64,000 bases of DNA from Rhizobium sp. Root483D2 (GTDB lineage Bacteria > Pseudomonadota > Alphaproteobacteria > Rhizobiales > Rhizobiaceae). A program made the translations under genes and the position numbers. Position 1 is the first letter of the stretch. Every line of letters starts with the position of its first letter. The notes beneath the pieces were generated by a model. That model worked only from the letters and a program-made list of their open reading frames with translations, was not told the origin of the DNA and searched no databases. Positions 44,218 through 52,697 of the stretch are shown here, one piece after another. The DNA lies in assembly GCF_001426685.1 (NCBI RefSeq), contig NZ_LMFB01000012.1, positions 232,995 to 296,994 on the forward strand, read 5' to 3'.

Positions 44218-46068
44218 ATGAGCCACAAGACCGTTCGCCTGACCATGGCGCAAGCCGTCGCGCGGTTTCTGACCAAGCAGATGACCGTGATCGATGGTGA
44301 GAAGACCCCGATCTTTGGCGGCGTCTTTGCCATTTTCGGCCATGGCAATGTCGCCGGTATCGGCGAGGCGCTGCATGGCATCAAGGACACGCTGCCGACC
44401 TACCGCGCCCAGAACGAGCAGGGCATGGCAAATGCGGCAATCGCCTTTGCCAAGGCGAGCTTCCGCCGCCGCTTCATGGCCTGCACCACGTCCATCGGCC
44501 CCGGCGCACTCAACATGGTGACATCGGCAGCCCTTGCCCATGTCAACCGCCTGCCGGTCCTGCTTCTCCCCGGCGATGTCTTTGCCAATCGCCGCCCGGA
44601 CCCGGTCCTCCAGCAGATCGAGGATTTCGGCGACGGCACGATGACCGTCAACGACTGCTTCCGCCCGGTTTCGCGCTATTTCGACCGCATCACCCGCCCC
44701 GAACAGATCATCCCGGCGCTGCGCCGCGCCATGCAGGTGCTGACCGATCCCGCCGATTGCGGCCCGGTCACGCTGTCGCTCTGCCAGGATGTACAGGCGG
44801 AAGCCTATGATTACCCCGAAAGCTTCTTTGACGAAAAAGTCTGGACCTCGCGCCGCCTGCATCCGGATGCGGACGAACTGGCCCATGCGATCACGGTTCT
44901 CAAAGCGGCGAAAAAGCCGGTCATCATCTCCGGCGGCGGCGTGCTGTATTCCGAGGCCAGCAAGACGCTTGCGGCCTTTGCGGAACGGCATGGCATTCCG
45001 GTCGTCGAAACACAGGCCGGAAAATCGTCGCTGCCGCACAGCCATCCCCTCAACATGGGCTCGGTCGGCGTCACCGGCACATCGGCCTCCAACCAGATGG
45101 CCGAGGATGCCGATGTCGTTCTCGCCGTCGGCTCGCGCCTGCAGGATTTCACCACCGGCTCCTGGTCGCTGTTCAAGAACGACAGCCTGAAGATCATCGG
45201 CCTCAACACGCAAGCCTTCGACGCCGCCAAGCATGAAGCCCTGCCGCTGGTCTCCGACGCCCGCGTCGGCTTGGATGCGCTGAGCGCCGGTCTGGGCTCG
45301 CACAAGGTGGATGCCAGCTGGACGCAGAAGGCAACGGACGGCAAGGCCGAATGGCTGAGGGCCGCAGACAAGGCGACTGCAGCGACCAACGCAGCGCTGC
45401 CCTCCGACGCGCAGGTGATCGGTGCCGTGCAGCGGGCCCGCACGGAAAATACCACGCTGGTCTGCGCTGCCGGTGGTCTGCCCGGCGAATTGCACAAGCT
45501 CTGGCAGGCGGATGCGCCCGGCAGCTATCACATGGAATACGGCTTCTCGACCATGGGCTATGAAGTCGCCGGCGGCCTCGGCGTCAAGCTCGCCAAGCCC
45601 GAAAGTGATGTCATCGTCATGGTCGGCGACGGCAGCTACATGATGCTGAATGCGGAAATTGCCTCGTCGATCATGCTCGGCGCCAAGATCACCATCGTGC
45701 TGCTCGACAATGCCGGTTACGGCTGCATTAACCGGCTGCAGATGGCGACCGGCGGTGCCAACTTCAACAACCTGCTTCGCGACACCCATCACGTCACGCT
45801 GCCGGCGATCGATTTTGCCGGCCATGCCGCTGCCATGGGAGCGCTCACCCGCAAGGTCGCCTCGATCAGCGAGCTGGAAATCGCGCTGAAGGAAACCGCC
45901 GGCGAAAACCGCACCACCGTCATCGTCATCGATACCGACCCGCTGATCACCACCGACGAGGGTGGCAACTGGTGGGATGTGGCGGTCCCGGAAGTCTCCG
46001 TCCGCTCCGAGGTCAATGCGGCCCGCAAGGGCTATGAAAAGGCGCTCGCGTCGCAGCGGATCGGTTAA
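44218..46068 (+). CDS. iolD: 3D-trihydroxycyclohexane-1,2-dione acylhydrolase
   Basis: A 616-residue thiamine-diphosphate enzyme that opens the inositol-derived ring to 5-deoxy-glucuronate. The catalytic Glu is in AQNEQGMANAAI, the FAD-like middle domain follows, and the ThDP motif starts GDGSYMMLNAEIASS and ends with the Asn in LDNAGYGCIN. The length and family pattern are standard. AGGAGGAAACA sits before ATG 44218. A palindromic repeat occupies the gap to iolC and a different one follows before iolE. Confidence 0.95.
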   Translation: MSHKTVRLTMAQAVARFLTKQMTVIDGEKTPIFGGVFAIFGHGNVAGIGEALHGIKDTLPTYRAQNEQGMANAAIAFAKASFRRRFMACTTSIGPGALNMVTSAALAHVNRLPVLLLPGDVFANRRPDPVLQQIEDFGDGTMTVNDCFRPVSRYFDRITRPEQIIPALRRAMQVLTDPADCGPVTLSLCQDVQAEAYDYPESFFDEKVWTSRRLHPDADELAHAITVLKAAKKPVIISGGGVLYSEASKTLAAFAERHGIPVVETQAGKSSLPHSHPLNMGSVGVTGTSASNQMAEDADVVLAVGSRLQDFTTGSWSLFKNDSLKIIGLNTQAFDAAKHEALPLVSDARVGLDALSAGLGSHKVDASWTQKATDGKAEWLRAADKATAATNAALPSDAQVIGAVQRARTENTTLVCAAGGLPGELHKLWQADAPGSYHMEYGFSTMGYEVAGGLGVKLAKPESDVIVMVGDGSYMMLNAEIASSIMLGAKITIVLLDNAGYGCINRLQMATGGANFNNLLRDTHHVTLPAIDFAGHAAAMGALTRKVASISELEIALKETAGENRTTVIVIDTDPLITTDEGGNWWDVAVPEVSVRSEVNAARKGYEKALASQRIG

Positions 46069-46077
46069 TCCCACACT

Positions 46078-46144
46078 CCGTCATCTTCGGGCTCGCCCCG
46101 ATGATCCAGCTGCAAGGCGCCATCGGAAAGCCCGGGGATGACGG
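46078..46144. repeat. Palindromic repeat between iolD and iolE
   Basis: A 67-bp element with inverted arms CCGTCATCTTCGGGC (46078-46092) and GCCCGGGGATGACGG (46130-46144), 13 of 15 matching, plus an inner near-palindrome around CTCG. This CGTCATC...GATGACG type is common between rhizobial genes. It is unrelated to the repeats on either side. Confidence 0.65.
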
Positions 46145-46197
46145 CAATACAAAATGATAGGGGAAGGCCGGCCGCCTTCTTTCCAAGGAGAATGTTC

Positions 46198-47115
46198 ATG
46201 AAAGCCAAACTCGGCATGTCGCCCATCGCCTGGTGGAACGACGACCTTCCGGAACTGAGCGACGACGTGTCGCTGGAAGAATGCCTGCGCCAGTCGCGCA
46301 GCGCCGGCTTTACCGGCATGGAGCAGGGGCGCCGCTTTCCCAACAATCCCAACGAGATGCTGCCAATCCTGCGCGCGGCCGACGTGACGCTCTGCGGCGG
46401 CTGGTTTTCCGGCACGCTGGTCGATGAGGATCTCTCAGCCAACAAGGACCGCATCGCACCGATGATCGAGCTGTTCAAGGCCGTCAATGCGCCTTGCATC
46501 GTCTATGGCGAAGTCGGCCGTTCGATCCAGGGCGACCGGTCCAAACCACTCGCCACCAAGCCGCGCCTCGGCGATGACGAGATGAAAGCCTATGCCCGCC
46601 GCGTTACCGAATTCGGCGAATGGTGCGCAGACCAGGGCATGCCGCTCTCCTACCACCACCATATGGCGGCTGTCGTCGAAACCGAGCCGGAACTCGACGC
46701 CTTCATGAAGAATTCGGGCGAGGGCATCCCGCTGCTTCTGGATGCCGGCCATCTGGCCTTTGCCGGCGGCGACGTGCTGCGCGCCATCGACAATCACCAT
46801 GCCCGCATCAACCACGTGCATGTGAAGGACATCCGCCAATCCGTCATCGACGGCCTGGATCGCAGCCGCCAGTCCTTCCTGGACGCGGTGGCGCTCGGCG
46901 CATTCACCGTGCCCGGCGACGGCTCGCTCGATTTTGGCGCCATCGTTCAGCGTTTTGCCGATTACGGCTATGAAGGCTGGTTCGTCGTCGAAGCCGAACA
47001 GGACCCCCGCACGTCGCCGCCGCAAAGGATGGCAGAGGTCGGCTATGCCGAACTGATGCGGGTCATGACCGCCGCAGGCTATACGGTGGAAACGGAAGGG
47101 TTTCCGAAGGGGTGA
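46198..47115 (+). CDS. iolE: Inosose dehydratase (myo-inosose-2 dehydratase)
   Basis: A 305-residue TIM-barrel enzyme of the xylose-isomerase-like superfamily. It dehydrates 2-keto-myo-inositol to the dione used by IolD. LGMSPIAWWNDDLPEL at the N-terminus is highly typical of IolE, and metal ligands lie in VVEAEQDPR, DAGHLAFAGGD and HVHVKDIR. The start is ATG 46198 after AAGGAGAATGTTC; an ATG two codons earlier is possible. Confidence 0.95.
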   Translation: MKAKLGMSPIAWWNDDLPELSDDVSLEECLRQSRSAGFTGMEQGRRFPNNPNEMLPILRAADVTLCGGWFSGTLVDEDLSANKDRIAPMIELFKAVNAPCIVYGEVGRSIQGDRSKPLATKPRLGDDEMKAYARRVTEFGEWCADQGMPLSYHHHMAAVVETEPELDAFMKNSGEGIPLLLDAGHLAFAGGDVLRAIDNHHARINHVHVKDIRQSVIDGLDRSRQSFLDAVALGAFTVPGDGSLDFGAIVQRFADYGYEGWFVVEAEQDPRTSPPQRMAEVGYAELMRVMTAAGYTVETEGFPKG

Positions 47116-47144
47116 TCTCTTCGGGCATCTTTGGTGGGGTGGTT

Positions 47145-47349
47145 TACCCCTCACCAACTTCGGCCAAAGGGTTCGCAAATGCTCACCCGGCCTGCGTATC
47201 CTCTCCCGCAAGGGGAGAGGTAGGGTGCCACGATTTCTGTCCCGCACTTGTGGTAGGACGGTGCAGCGGATTTCCTCTCCCCTTGCGGGAGAGGATAGTA
47301 AGCCCGCGTGAGACGCAGTCGAACGCATGGGCGCACTTGGTGAGGGGTA
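47145..47349. repeat. Nested inverted-repeat element between iolE and iolB
   Basis: A 205-bp element with two nested perfect inverted repeats. The outer arms are TACCCCTCACCAA (47145-47157) and TTGGTGAGGGGTA (47337-47349). The inner arms are 24 bp long at 47197-47220 and 47274-47297, each itself containing a CTCTCCCGCAAGGGGAGAG hairpin. This is a MITE-like or RPE-type repeat without coding capacity. Confidence 0.85.
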
Positions 47350-47381
47350 GAAACGCTCCTCGAACACATGAGGAGAACATC

Positions 47382-48182
47382 ATGCCGAACCTGCTCGTAA
47401 AACCCAAGGGCGACAAAGGCCGCGTGACGTATGTCACGCCGCAAAACGCCGGCTGGACCTATGTCGGCTTCGATCTCAACAGGGTGAAGGCAGGCGAGAC
47501 GGTCTCGGGCGAGACCGGGGATCGCGAGGTCTGCCTGGTGTGGGTCAGTGGCAAGGGCGAGACCAGCGTCGACGGTCAGGATTTTGGCGTGGTGGGCGAG
47601 CGCATGACGCCGTTCGAAGGCGCGCCGCATGCGTTCTATGTCGCGCCGGGCGCAGCATGGCAGGTCACGGCCGTTACCGATCTCGAACTCGCCGTCTGCT
47701 CCGCGCCGGGTGGTGGCGGCTTCAAGACCAAACCCATCCCTGCAGGCACTCACCCGCAAATGACACGCGGCAAGAATACCAACACCCGCTATGTCACCAA
47801 CATCATGCCGGAAGACGACAATGCCGCCCATTCCCTGCTGGTGGTCGAGGTCATCACCCCCGGCGGCCATACCTCGTCCTATCCGCCGCACAAGCATGAC
47901 GAGGACAATCTGCCGGCCGAGAGCTTTCTGGAAGAAACCTATTATCACCGGCTGAACCCATCCCAGGGCTTTGCCATGCAGCGGGTCTACACCGACGACC
48001 GCTCGCTGGACGAGACGATGGCGGTGGAGGATGGTGACGTGACGCTGGTGCCGAAGGGATATCATCCGGTGGCCGCGATCCATGGCTACGACCTCTATTA
48101 TCTCAATGTGATGGCCGGCCCGTCCCGCGTCTGGAAATTCAACAACGCGAAGGAACATGCCTGGCTGTTCACCGGCGTCTGA
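47382..48182 (+). CDS. iolB: 5-deoxy-glucuronate isomerase
   Basis: A 266-residue bicupin isomerase that turns 5-deoxy-glucuronate into 5-dehydro-2-deoxygluconate, the IolC substrate. The start MPNLLVKPKG follows GAGGAGAACATC. Metal-binding residues are in SSYPPHKHDED and the C-terminal VPKGYHPVAAIHGYDLYYLNVMAGP is a family hallmark. It is the last gene of the iol series here; inositol dehydrogenase idhA and iolA are not in the window and must lie elsewhere. Confidence 0.95.
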   Translation: MPNLLVKPKGDKGRVTYVTPQNAGWTYVGFDLNRVKAGETVSGETGDREVCLVWVSGKGETSVDGQDFGVVGERMTPFEGAPHAFYVAPGAAWQVTAVTDLELAVCSAPGGGGFKTKPIPAGTHPQMTRGKNTNTRYVTNIMPEDDNAAHSLLVVEVITPGGHTSSYPPHKHDEDNLPAESFLEETYYHRLNPSQGFAMQRVYTDDRSLDETMAVEDGDVTLVPKGYHPVAAIHGYDLYYLNVMAGPSRVWKFNNAKEHAWLFTGV

Positions 48183-48218
48183 TGCGCTAGTTTCCTTCTG
48201 AACGAGGAGGACAGCATC

Positions 48219-48623
48219 ATGCATATCGATGGACATTGTCACTGCGGCGCGATCCGGTATGAGGCTGAGATCGATCCGGACAAGGTCGGCATCTGCCATT
48301 GTACCGATTGCCAGCATCTGACTGGCTCGCCCTACCGGGTGACGGTCTCCGTGCCGGCAGCCGATTTCCGCATCACGGCGGGCGAGCCGAAGACCTATAG
48401 CAAGACCGGCGACAATGGCAGCACGCGCTTCCAGATGTTCTGCGGCAATTGCGGTTCGCCAATTTATACGACGGGCACCGGTGCGGATGCCGAAGAGGTC
48501 GGTATCCGTTGGGGCAATATCACTGAGCGCCGCGATCTTGCTCCCAAGCATCAGATCTGGTGTTCTTCTGCGGCCAACTGGTTTGGCGAGCGCGATGCGC
48601 TGCCGGGCCAGGAGCGCGAATGA
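48219..48623 (+). CDS. GFA family zinc-binding protein
   Basis: A 134-residue protein of the glutathione-dependent formaldehyde-activating enzyme (GFA)/CENP-V-like family. Zinc ligands follow the family pattern: CHCGAIRY, ICHCTDCQHLTGS and FCGNCGSPIYTTG. Most family members have no proven formaldehyde activity, so only the fold is assigned. It follows iolB by 36 nt with GAGGAGGACAGC before the start, so it may be cotranscribed with the iol genes. Confidence 0.88.
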   Translation: MHIDGHCHCGAIRYEAEIDPDKVGICHCTDCQHLTGSPYRVTVSVPAADFRITAGEPKTYSKTGDNGSTRFQMFCGNCGSPIYTTGTGADAEEVGIRWGNITERRDLAPKHQIWCSSAANWFGERDALPGQERE

Positions 48624-48676
48624 AGTGCGCGAATAAGAGCGCGAATGAAATGAGCGACTGAGGAGCGGTGCAGGTC

Positions 48677-49471
48677 ATGAAAACCGGGACATTCCGGATG
48701 CGTCCCTGTGCGATGAAAGGGGTGGAGGCCGTCGAGGCGGATACCGCCCATAGTTTTGGCCGCCATACGCATGACCAGTTTGGCATCGGCGTCATCCTGC
48801 GCGGCGCCCAGAAATCCGCCAGCGGCCGCGGTCCGGTCGAAGCCGGTCCCGGCGACATGATCACCGTCAATCCCGGCGAAGTGCACGACGGCCATCCGAT
48901 CGGCGCTGAAGGCCGTGCCTGGCGGATGCTCTATGTCGATCCGGAGGTGATTGCTGAGGCCGTTTTGGATATCGGCGAGGGCAGGGCGGAGGATTTTGTC
49001 TTTTCGCAGCCGGTCCTGCACGACGGACGAGCCGTTCAAAGTCTGCTGCCGGTCTATGCGGCGATGACGCAGATGGGTGAAATACTGGCGCCGGAATCAG
49101 GATTCCTGCAGCTGCTTGCATCCCTGATGACACGCCGCAACGTTTCCCGTTTCGTCCCGCCATCCGTCAAACGGGCCATGGCCATGCTGGACGATGATCC
49201 CGCTGCCGCCACGTCGCTTGCCGATCTCGCTGCCGCAAGCGGCCTCAGCCGTTTCCAGGTGGTGCGGGCCTTTTCTGAAATGACCGGCATGACCCCGCAT
49301 GCCTATCTCGTGCAGCGCCGCATCCGCTCCGTTCGCCGGATGATCGCCAAGGGGACGCCGCTTGCCGATGCGGCCTTTGCCGGCGGCTTTGCCGACCAGA
49401 GCCATATGACCCGGGCTTTCGTCCGCGCTTATGGCATCACGCCGGGCGCCTATGCGCTGGCGCATCGCTGA
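48677..49471 (+). CDS. AraC-family transcriptional regulator
   Basis: A 264-residue regulator with an N-terminal cupin-like sensor (RHTHDQFGIGVILRG, GDMITVNPGEVHDGHPI) and a C-terminal AraC domain with two helix-turn-helix units (SLADLAAASGLSRFQVVRAF and LADAAFAGGFADQSHMTRAF). The ATG at 48677 is used; a GTG three codons upstream is open. It is followed 76 nt later by a LysE exporter, a common pairing in which the regulator controls export of an amino acid or analogue. Confidence 0.9.
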   Translation: MKTGTFRMRPCAMKGVEAVEADTAHSFGRHTHDQFGIGVILRGAQKSASGRGPVEAGPGDMITVNPGEVHDGHPIGAEGRAWRMLYVDPEVIAEAVLDIGEGRAEDFVFSQPVLHDGRAVQSLLPVYAAMTQMGEILAPESGFLQLLASLMTRRNVSRFVPPSVKRAMAMLDDDPAAATSLADLAAASGLSRFQVVRAFSEMTGMTPHAYLVQRRIRSVRRMIAKGTPLADAAFAGGFADQSHMTRAFVRAYGITPGAYALAHR

Positions 49472-49547
49472 CCCCTTGCAATTTCGTTCAAGACCAGCGG
49501 GCAGATATCCGCTTTTCTGCGGCCTTCCTCATTGAGCGGAGTGCATC

Positions 49548-50159
49548 ATGACCCTTGAATATCTGCTGACATCCATCGTCGTTATCCTGCTGCCCGGCAC
49601 CGGCGTGCTCTATACGCTGGCAACGGGCCTCAATTCCGGCGCGCGCGCCAGCATTCTTGCGGCCTTCGGCTGCACGCTCGGCATTCTGCCGCATATCATC
49701 GCCAGCGTCGCGGGACTGGCGGCTCTTCTGCACACCAGCGCGCTGGCCTTTGAGGTGATCAAATATCTCGGCGTTGCCTATCTGGTTTATATGGCCTTTA
49801 GCGTCCTTCGCGACGCCGAAAGCCTGCAGGTGACGGAGGACGCCCGGCCCATGCGGCCGGGCAAGATCATCGCAACGGCCATCCTTCTCAACAGTCTCAA
49901 TCCGAAACTGTCGCTGTTCTTTCTGGCCTTCCTGCCGCAATTCGTGCCGGATGCCACGCCGTCGCCCACCCTGTCGATGCTGTGGCTTGCTGCCGTGTTC
50001 ATGGTGCTCACCTTCATCATTTTCGTGTTCTACGGCGTCTTTGCCGCAGCGGCACGGCGCCATGTCATCTCCCGGCCTGGCGTGACCCTCTGGCTGCGGC
50101 GCGGTTTTGCCGGTGCCTTCGGGCTGATGGGGCTGCGGCTGGCGCTCTCTGCGCGCTAA
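49548..50159 (+). CDS. LysE/RhtB-family amino acid exporter
   Basis: A 203-residue inner-membrane exporter with six predicted helices, starting LEYLLTSIVVILLPGTGVLY with the family Pro-Gly motif in the first helix, and LNSLNPKLSLFFLAFLPQFV in the middle. LysE-family proteins export lysine, arginine, homoserine, threonine or related compounds; the substrate is not readable. It lies after an AraC regulator and is one of three LysE genes in the window. Confidence 0.9.
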   Translation: MTLEYLLTSIVVILLPGTGVLYTLATGLNSGARASILAAFGCTLGILPHIIASVAGLAALLHTSALAFEVIKYLGVAYLVYMAFSVLRDAESLQVTEDARPMRPGKIIATAILLNSLNPKLSLFFLAFLPQFVPDATPSPTLSMLWLAAVFMVLTFIIFVFYGVFAAAARRHVISRPGVTLWLRRGFAGAFGLMGLRLALSAR

Positions 50160-50292
50160 GGCGGGCAAGAAAGCCCGCCGGGGGCCATCCAGAGGCGATA
50201 TCCATTTGATCTTGAGGGGGAATCCCCTTATTCGAACGGGGTAAGCCGCGCAGTCACAAGACAGGCGGCGACCTTCAAAGGAGTCAGTCCCC

Positions 50293-50967
50293 GTGTCTTC
50301 AGTGTCCCAGCCGGTCTTCGGCAAGAAATACTCCGCCTTTCTGTTCGATATGGATGGAACGCTTCTGAGCTCCATCGAAGCGGCCGAACGGGTCTGGGGA
50401 AAATGGGCTGCAAGCCACGGCCTGGACGTCGCCACCTTCCTGCCGACCATGCACGGCAAGCGCGGCGTCGATACGATCCGCCAGCTGGGCTTGCCGGGCG
50501 TCGATCCGGAAGCGGAATCGGCGATCATCTGCCAGGGCGAGATCGAGGATATCGAGGGCGTCAAGCCGCTGCCGGGCGCGATCGAATTCCTCAAAAGCCT
50601 GCCGCCGGAGCGCTGGGCCATCGTCACCTCGTCGCCGCGTGAACTTGCCAAGGTGCGCATCGCCGCCGCCGGCCTGCCGGAGCCGAAATTCATCGTCATC
50701 GCCGAGGATGTCTCGCGCGGCAAGCCGAGCCCGGAATGCTATCTGCTCGGCGCCAAGCGCGTCGGCTTCGATGCCAAGGATTGCCTCGTGTTCGAAGACG
50801 TCGCCGCCGGCGTCATCGCCGGCGAAGCGGCCGGGTCCGACGTGATGGTCATCACCGCCACGCACACCCATCCGTTCGTAACAGCGCATCAGACGATCCC
50901 GGGCTATATCGGCATCGAAGTCTCGGTCGATGAAAACGGCGATCTCACCCTGACCGATCGCCGCTGA
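50293..50967 (+). CDS. HAD-superfamily phosphatase
   Basis: A 224-residue haloacid-dehalogenase hydrolase. Motif I is FLFDMDGTLL (catalytic Asp pair), motif II IVTSS, motif III KPSPECYLLGAKRVG, and motif IV CLVFEDVAAGV. The cap is the small alpha type. The profile is close to sugar-phosphatases of the YfbT/glycerol-phosphatase group, but the substrate is not certain. The start is GTG 50293; no ATG precedes the conserved motif I in frame. It stands alone between LysE and a convergent VOC gene. Confidence 0.88.
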   Translation: MSSVSQPVFGKKYSAFLFDMDGTLLSSIEAAERVWGKWAASHGLDVATFLPTMHGKRGVDTIRQLGLPGVDPEAESAIICQGEIEDIEGVKPLPGAIEFLKSLPPERWAIVTSSPRELAKVRIAAAGLPEPKFIVIAEDVSRGKPSPECYLLGAKRVGFDAKDCLVFEDVAAGVIAGEAAGSDVMVITATHTHPFVTAHQTIPGYIGIEVSVDENGDLTLTDRR

Positions 50968-50976
50968 TCGGAACCG

Positions 50977-51333
50977 TCACCGCCCCGTGTGGGTGAGGAT
51001 GTTGACGATCGTGCCGAAGGGGTCGCGGACGTAGAAGCGCCGCACCCCCCAGGGTTCGTCGGTGATGTCATAGACGATCTCCAGGCCCATCTGCCTGGCT
51101 TTTGCATGGATCTCATCGACATTATCGACCTCGATTGACAGCTGCGGCACCGGCGTTCCGGAGCCGCCTTCGCTGGCGATGGACACCTGCACTGGGGCCT
51201 GCTCCCCGGATGCGAAAGTCAGGATCCAGCCGTGGTCCATGACGAGGTCGAGGCCGAGCAGGTCGCTATAAAAGACCCGGCCCGCCTCAGGATCCCCAGC
51301 CTCAAGATTGGCGACGATACGAAGAACGGTCAT
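50977..51333 (-). CDS. VOC-superfamily (glyoxalase-like) protein
   Basis: A 118-residue vicinal-oxygen-chelate fold protein with two beta-alpha-beta-beta-beta units: EAGRVFYSDLLGLDLVMDHG in the first half and the RRFYVRDPFGTIVNILTH ending in the second. Enzyme activity cannot be assigned; such single-domain proteins include lyases, dioxygenases and antibiotic-binding proteins. It begins 3 nt downstream of the ketopantoate-reductase-like stop and is probably cotranscribed with it. Confidence 0.85.
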   Translation of the reverse strand: MTVLRIVANLEAGDPEAGRVFYSDLLGLDLVMDHGWILTFASGEQAPVQVSIASEGGSGTPVPQLSIEVDNVDEIHAKARQMGLEIVYDITDEPWGVRRFYVRDPFGTIVNILTHTGR

Positions 51334-51336
51334 CGC

Positions 51337-52377
51337 TCAAATCTCCTGTGCCCGCGCTTTCGCCATCGACGCGTCGAGTTGCGAGATCAGGGACAGGAGC
51401 ATGTCGTTGGCCGGTGTCGGCACACCGGCCATGCGCCCCAAAAGCGTGACGGCGCGGGTGAGCGGCGTGATCTCCATCGGCCGGCCCTGTTCGAGATCCT
51501 GCAGCATCGAGGTCTTGGCATTGCCGAGCCCCCGGCCATGCTCCAGCTTCTCCTCCACCGTTTCGCGGACATGGCAGCCGAGCTTCCCGGCGACGTTATG
51601 CACCTCCGTCATAATTTGCTTCACCAGGTCCACGGCCGGGCCGTCCATGATCTCCGAAATCCGCCCCCTGGTCAGCGCGCTGATCGGATTGAAGGCCGCG
51701 TTGCCGAGAAATTTCGACCAGATCTCATCGCGGATGCGATCCGTCGTCTTGATCGTCCAGCCGCTGGCCTGCAGCAGATCCGCAATCGCCGTCAGTTCCG
51801 GCGAGCTCGCGCCGGAGGGCTCGCCGAGATGCAGAAGGCCGCCGCTGGTGAGCCGGATATGGCCGGGCTCCAGCATCTGCGCGCCCTGATAGATGACCCC
51901 GGCGATCACGCGCTGCGGGCCGATCCGCTGCCAGATCAGGCCATCCGGATCGAGCGCCTCGACCTTGCGGCCTTCAAGACCACTCGTCTTGTCGCCATGG
52001 AAATACCACCAGGGAATACCGTTCTGGATCATCACCACGCGGCTGTCCGGTTTCAAAAGGCCGGCAATATCGGCGCTGGCTGCCGTCAGCTGATGCCCCT
52101 TGAGGGTCACGATGACGAGGTCTTGGGGCTCAAGTTCGCCTGCATTACCGGTTGCGGCAAATCTGGCAACCAGCGGCTCGGTCTTGCCAGGCTCATGCAG
52201 GTGCAGACCCTTGTCCCGGATGGCGTTGAGATGCGCGCCGCGCGCGATCGCGGTGATCGTCGCGCCCTTGAGCATCGCAGAGGACGCAAGCCGCGCCGCC
52301 AGCGCACCGCCAATGGCGCCTGCGCCGAAAATGCAGATGCTGCGGAACTGGCCCGGCTTCGTTTCGGTACTGTCCAT
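51337..52377 (-). CDS. Ketopantoate reductase family protein (PanE/ApbA-like)
   Basis: A 346-residue NADP-dependent reductase. The Rossmann motif ICIFGAGAIGGALAARLA opens the protein, followed by GNAGELEPQDLVIVTLKGHQL and the ApbA C-terminal helical domain with KFLGNAAFNPISALTRG, holding the conserved Lys and Asn. It could make pantoate for coenzyme A, but several paralogues of this family in rhizobia act on other 2-keto acids. The start at 52377 (MDSTETKPG) is favoured over an ATG 17 codons upstream. Confidence 0.85.
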   Translation of the reverse strand: MDSTETKPGQFRSICIFGAGAIGGALAARLASSAMLKGATITAIARGAHLNAIRDKGLHLHEPGKTEPLVARFAATGNAGELEPQDLVIVTLKGHQLTAASADIAGLLKPDSRVVMIQNGIPWWYFHGDKTSGLEGRKVEALDPDGLIWQRIGPQRVIAGVIYQGAQMLEPGHIRLTSGGLLHLGEPSGASSPELTAIADLLQASGWTIKTTDRIRDEIWSKFLGNAAFNPISALTRGRISEIMDGPAVDLVKQIMTEVHNVAGKLGCHVRETVEEKLEHGRGLGNAKTSMLQDLEQGRPMEITPLTRAVTLLGRMAGVPTPANDMLLSLISQLDASMAKARAQEI

Positions 52378-52536
52378 ATCGTCCCCTCCAGGCGTTTCCT
52401 TCGCTGTTACTGTCGTAGCAACGGCCAAAGCACGCGGCCAGCCGCGAAATCTGCCTGCTGCTGAAACGTGATCGCAACCGGCTACTTTATGGCGCGCGAG
52501 AACGCGTAGGAGCCCGAATGCACTGTGGGCGCTCCC

Positions 52537-52676
52537 CGATCTCCCCCTTCTCCCCAGCGGGGAGAAGTGCCGAACGCAGTGAGGCGATGAGGGGGTCTTT
52601 CGGCAAATTCGGAGCGTCCCGCCCCCTCATCCGCCCTTCGGGCACCTTCTCCCCGGCGGGGAGAAGAGGGAGATCG
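52537..52676. repeat. Palindromic repeat upstream of panE-like and downstream of prfC
   Basis: A 140-bp element in a 320-bp gap without genes. Its inverted arms are 52537-52571 and 52641-52676, about 35 bp each with few mismatches. Each arm contains a TTCTCCCC-GGGGAGAA hairpin, and GATGAGGGGG / CCCCCTCATC forms an inner pair. It is distinct from the iol repeats in sequence but similar in design. Confidence 0.8.
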
Positions 52677-52697
52677 CCGAACCTCCCCTTCAAACAA

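Noticed and set aside
44053..46074. A 673-codon minus-strand open frame opposite iolD
   Set aside because: Antisense shadow of iolD, running into the palindromic repeat at one end.
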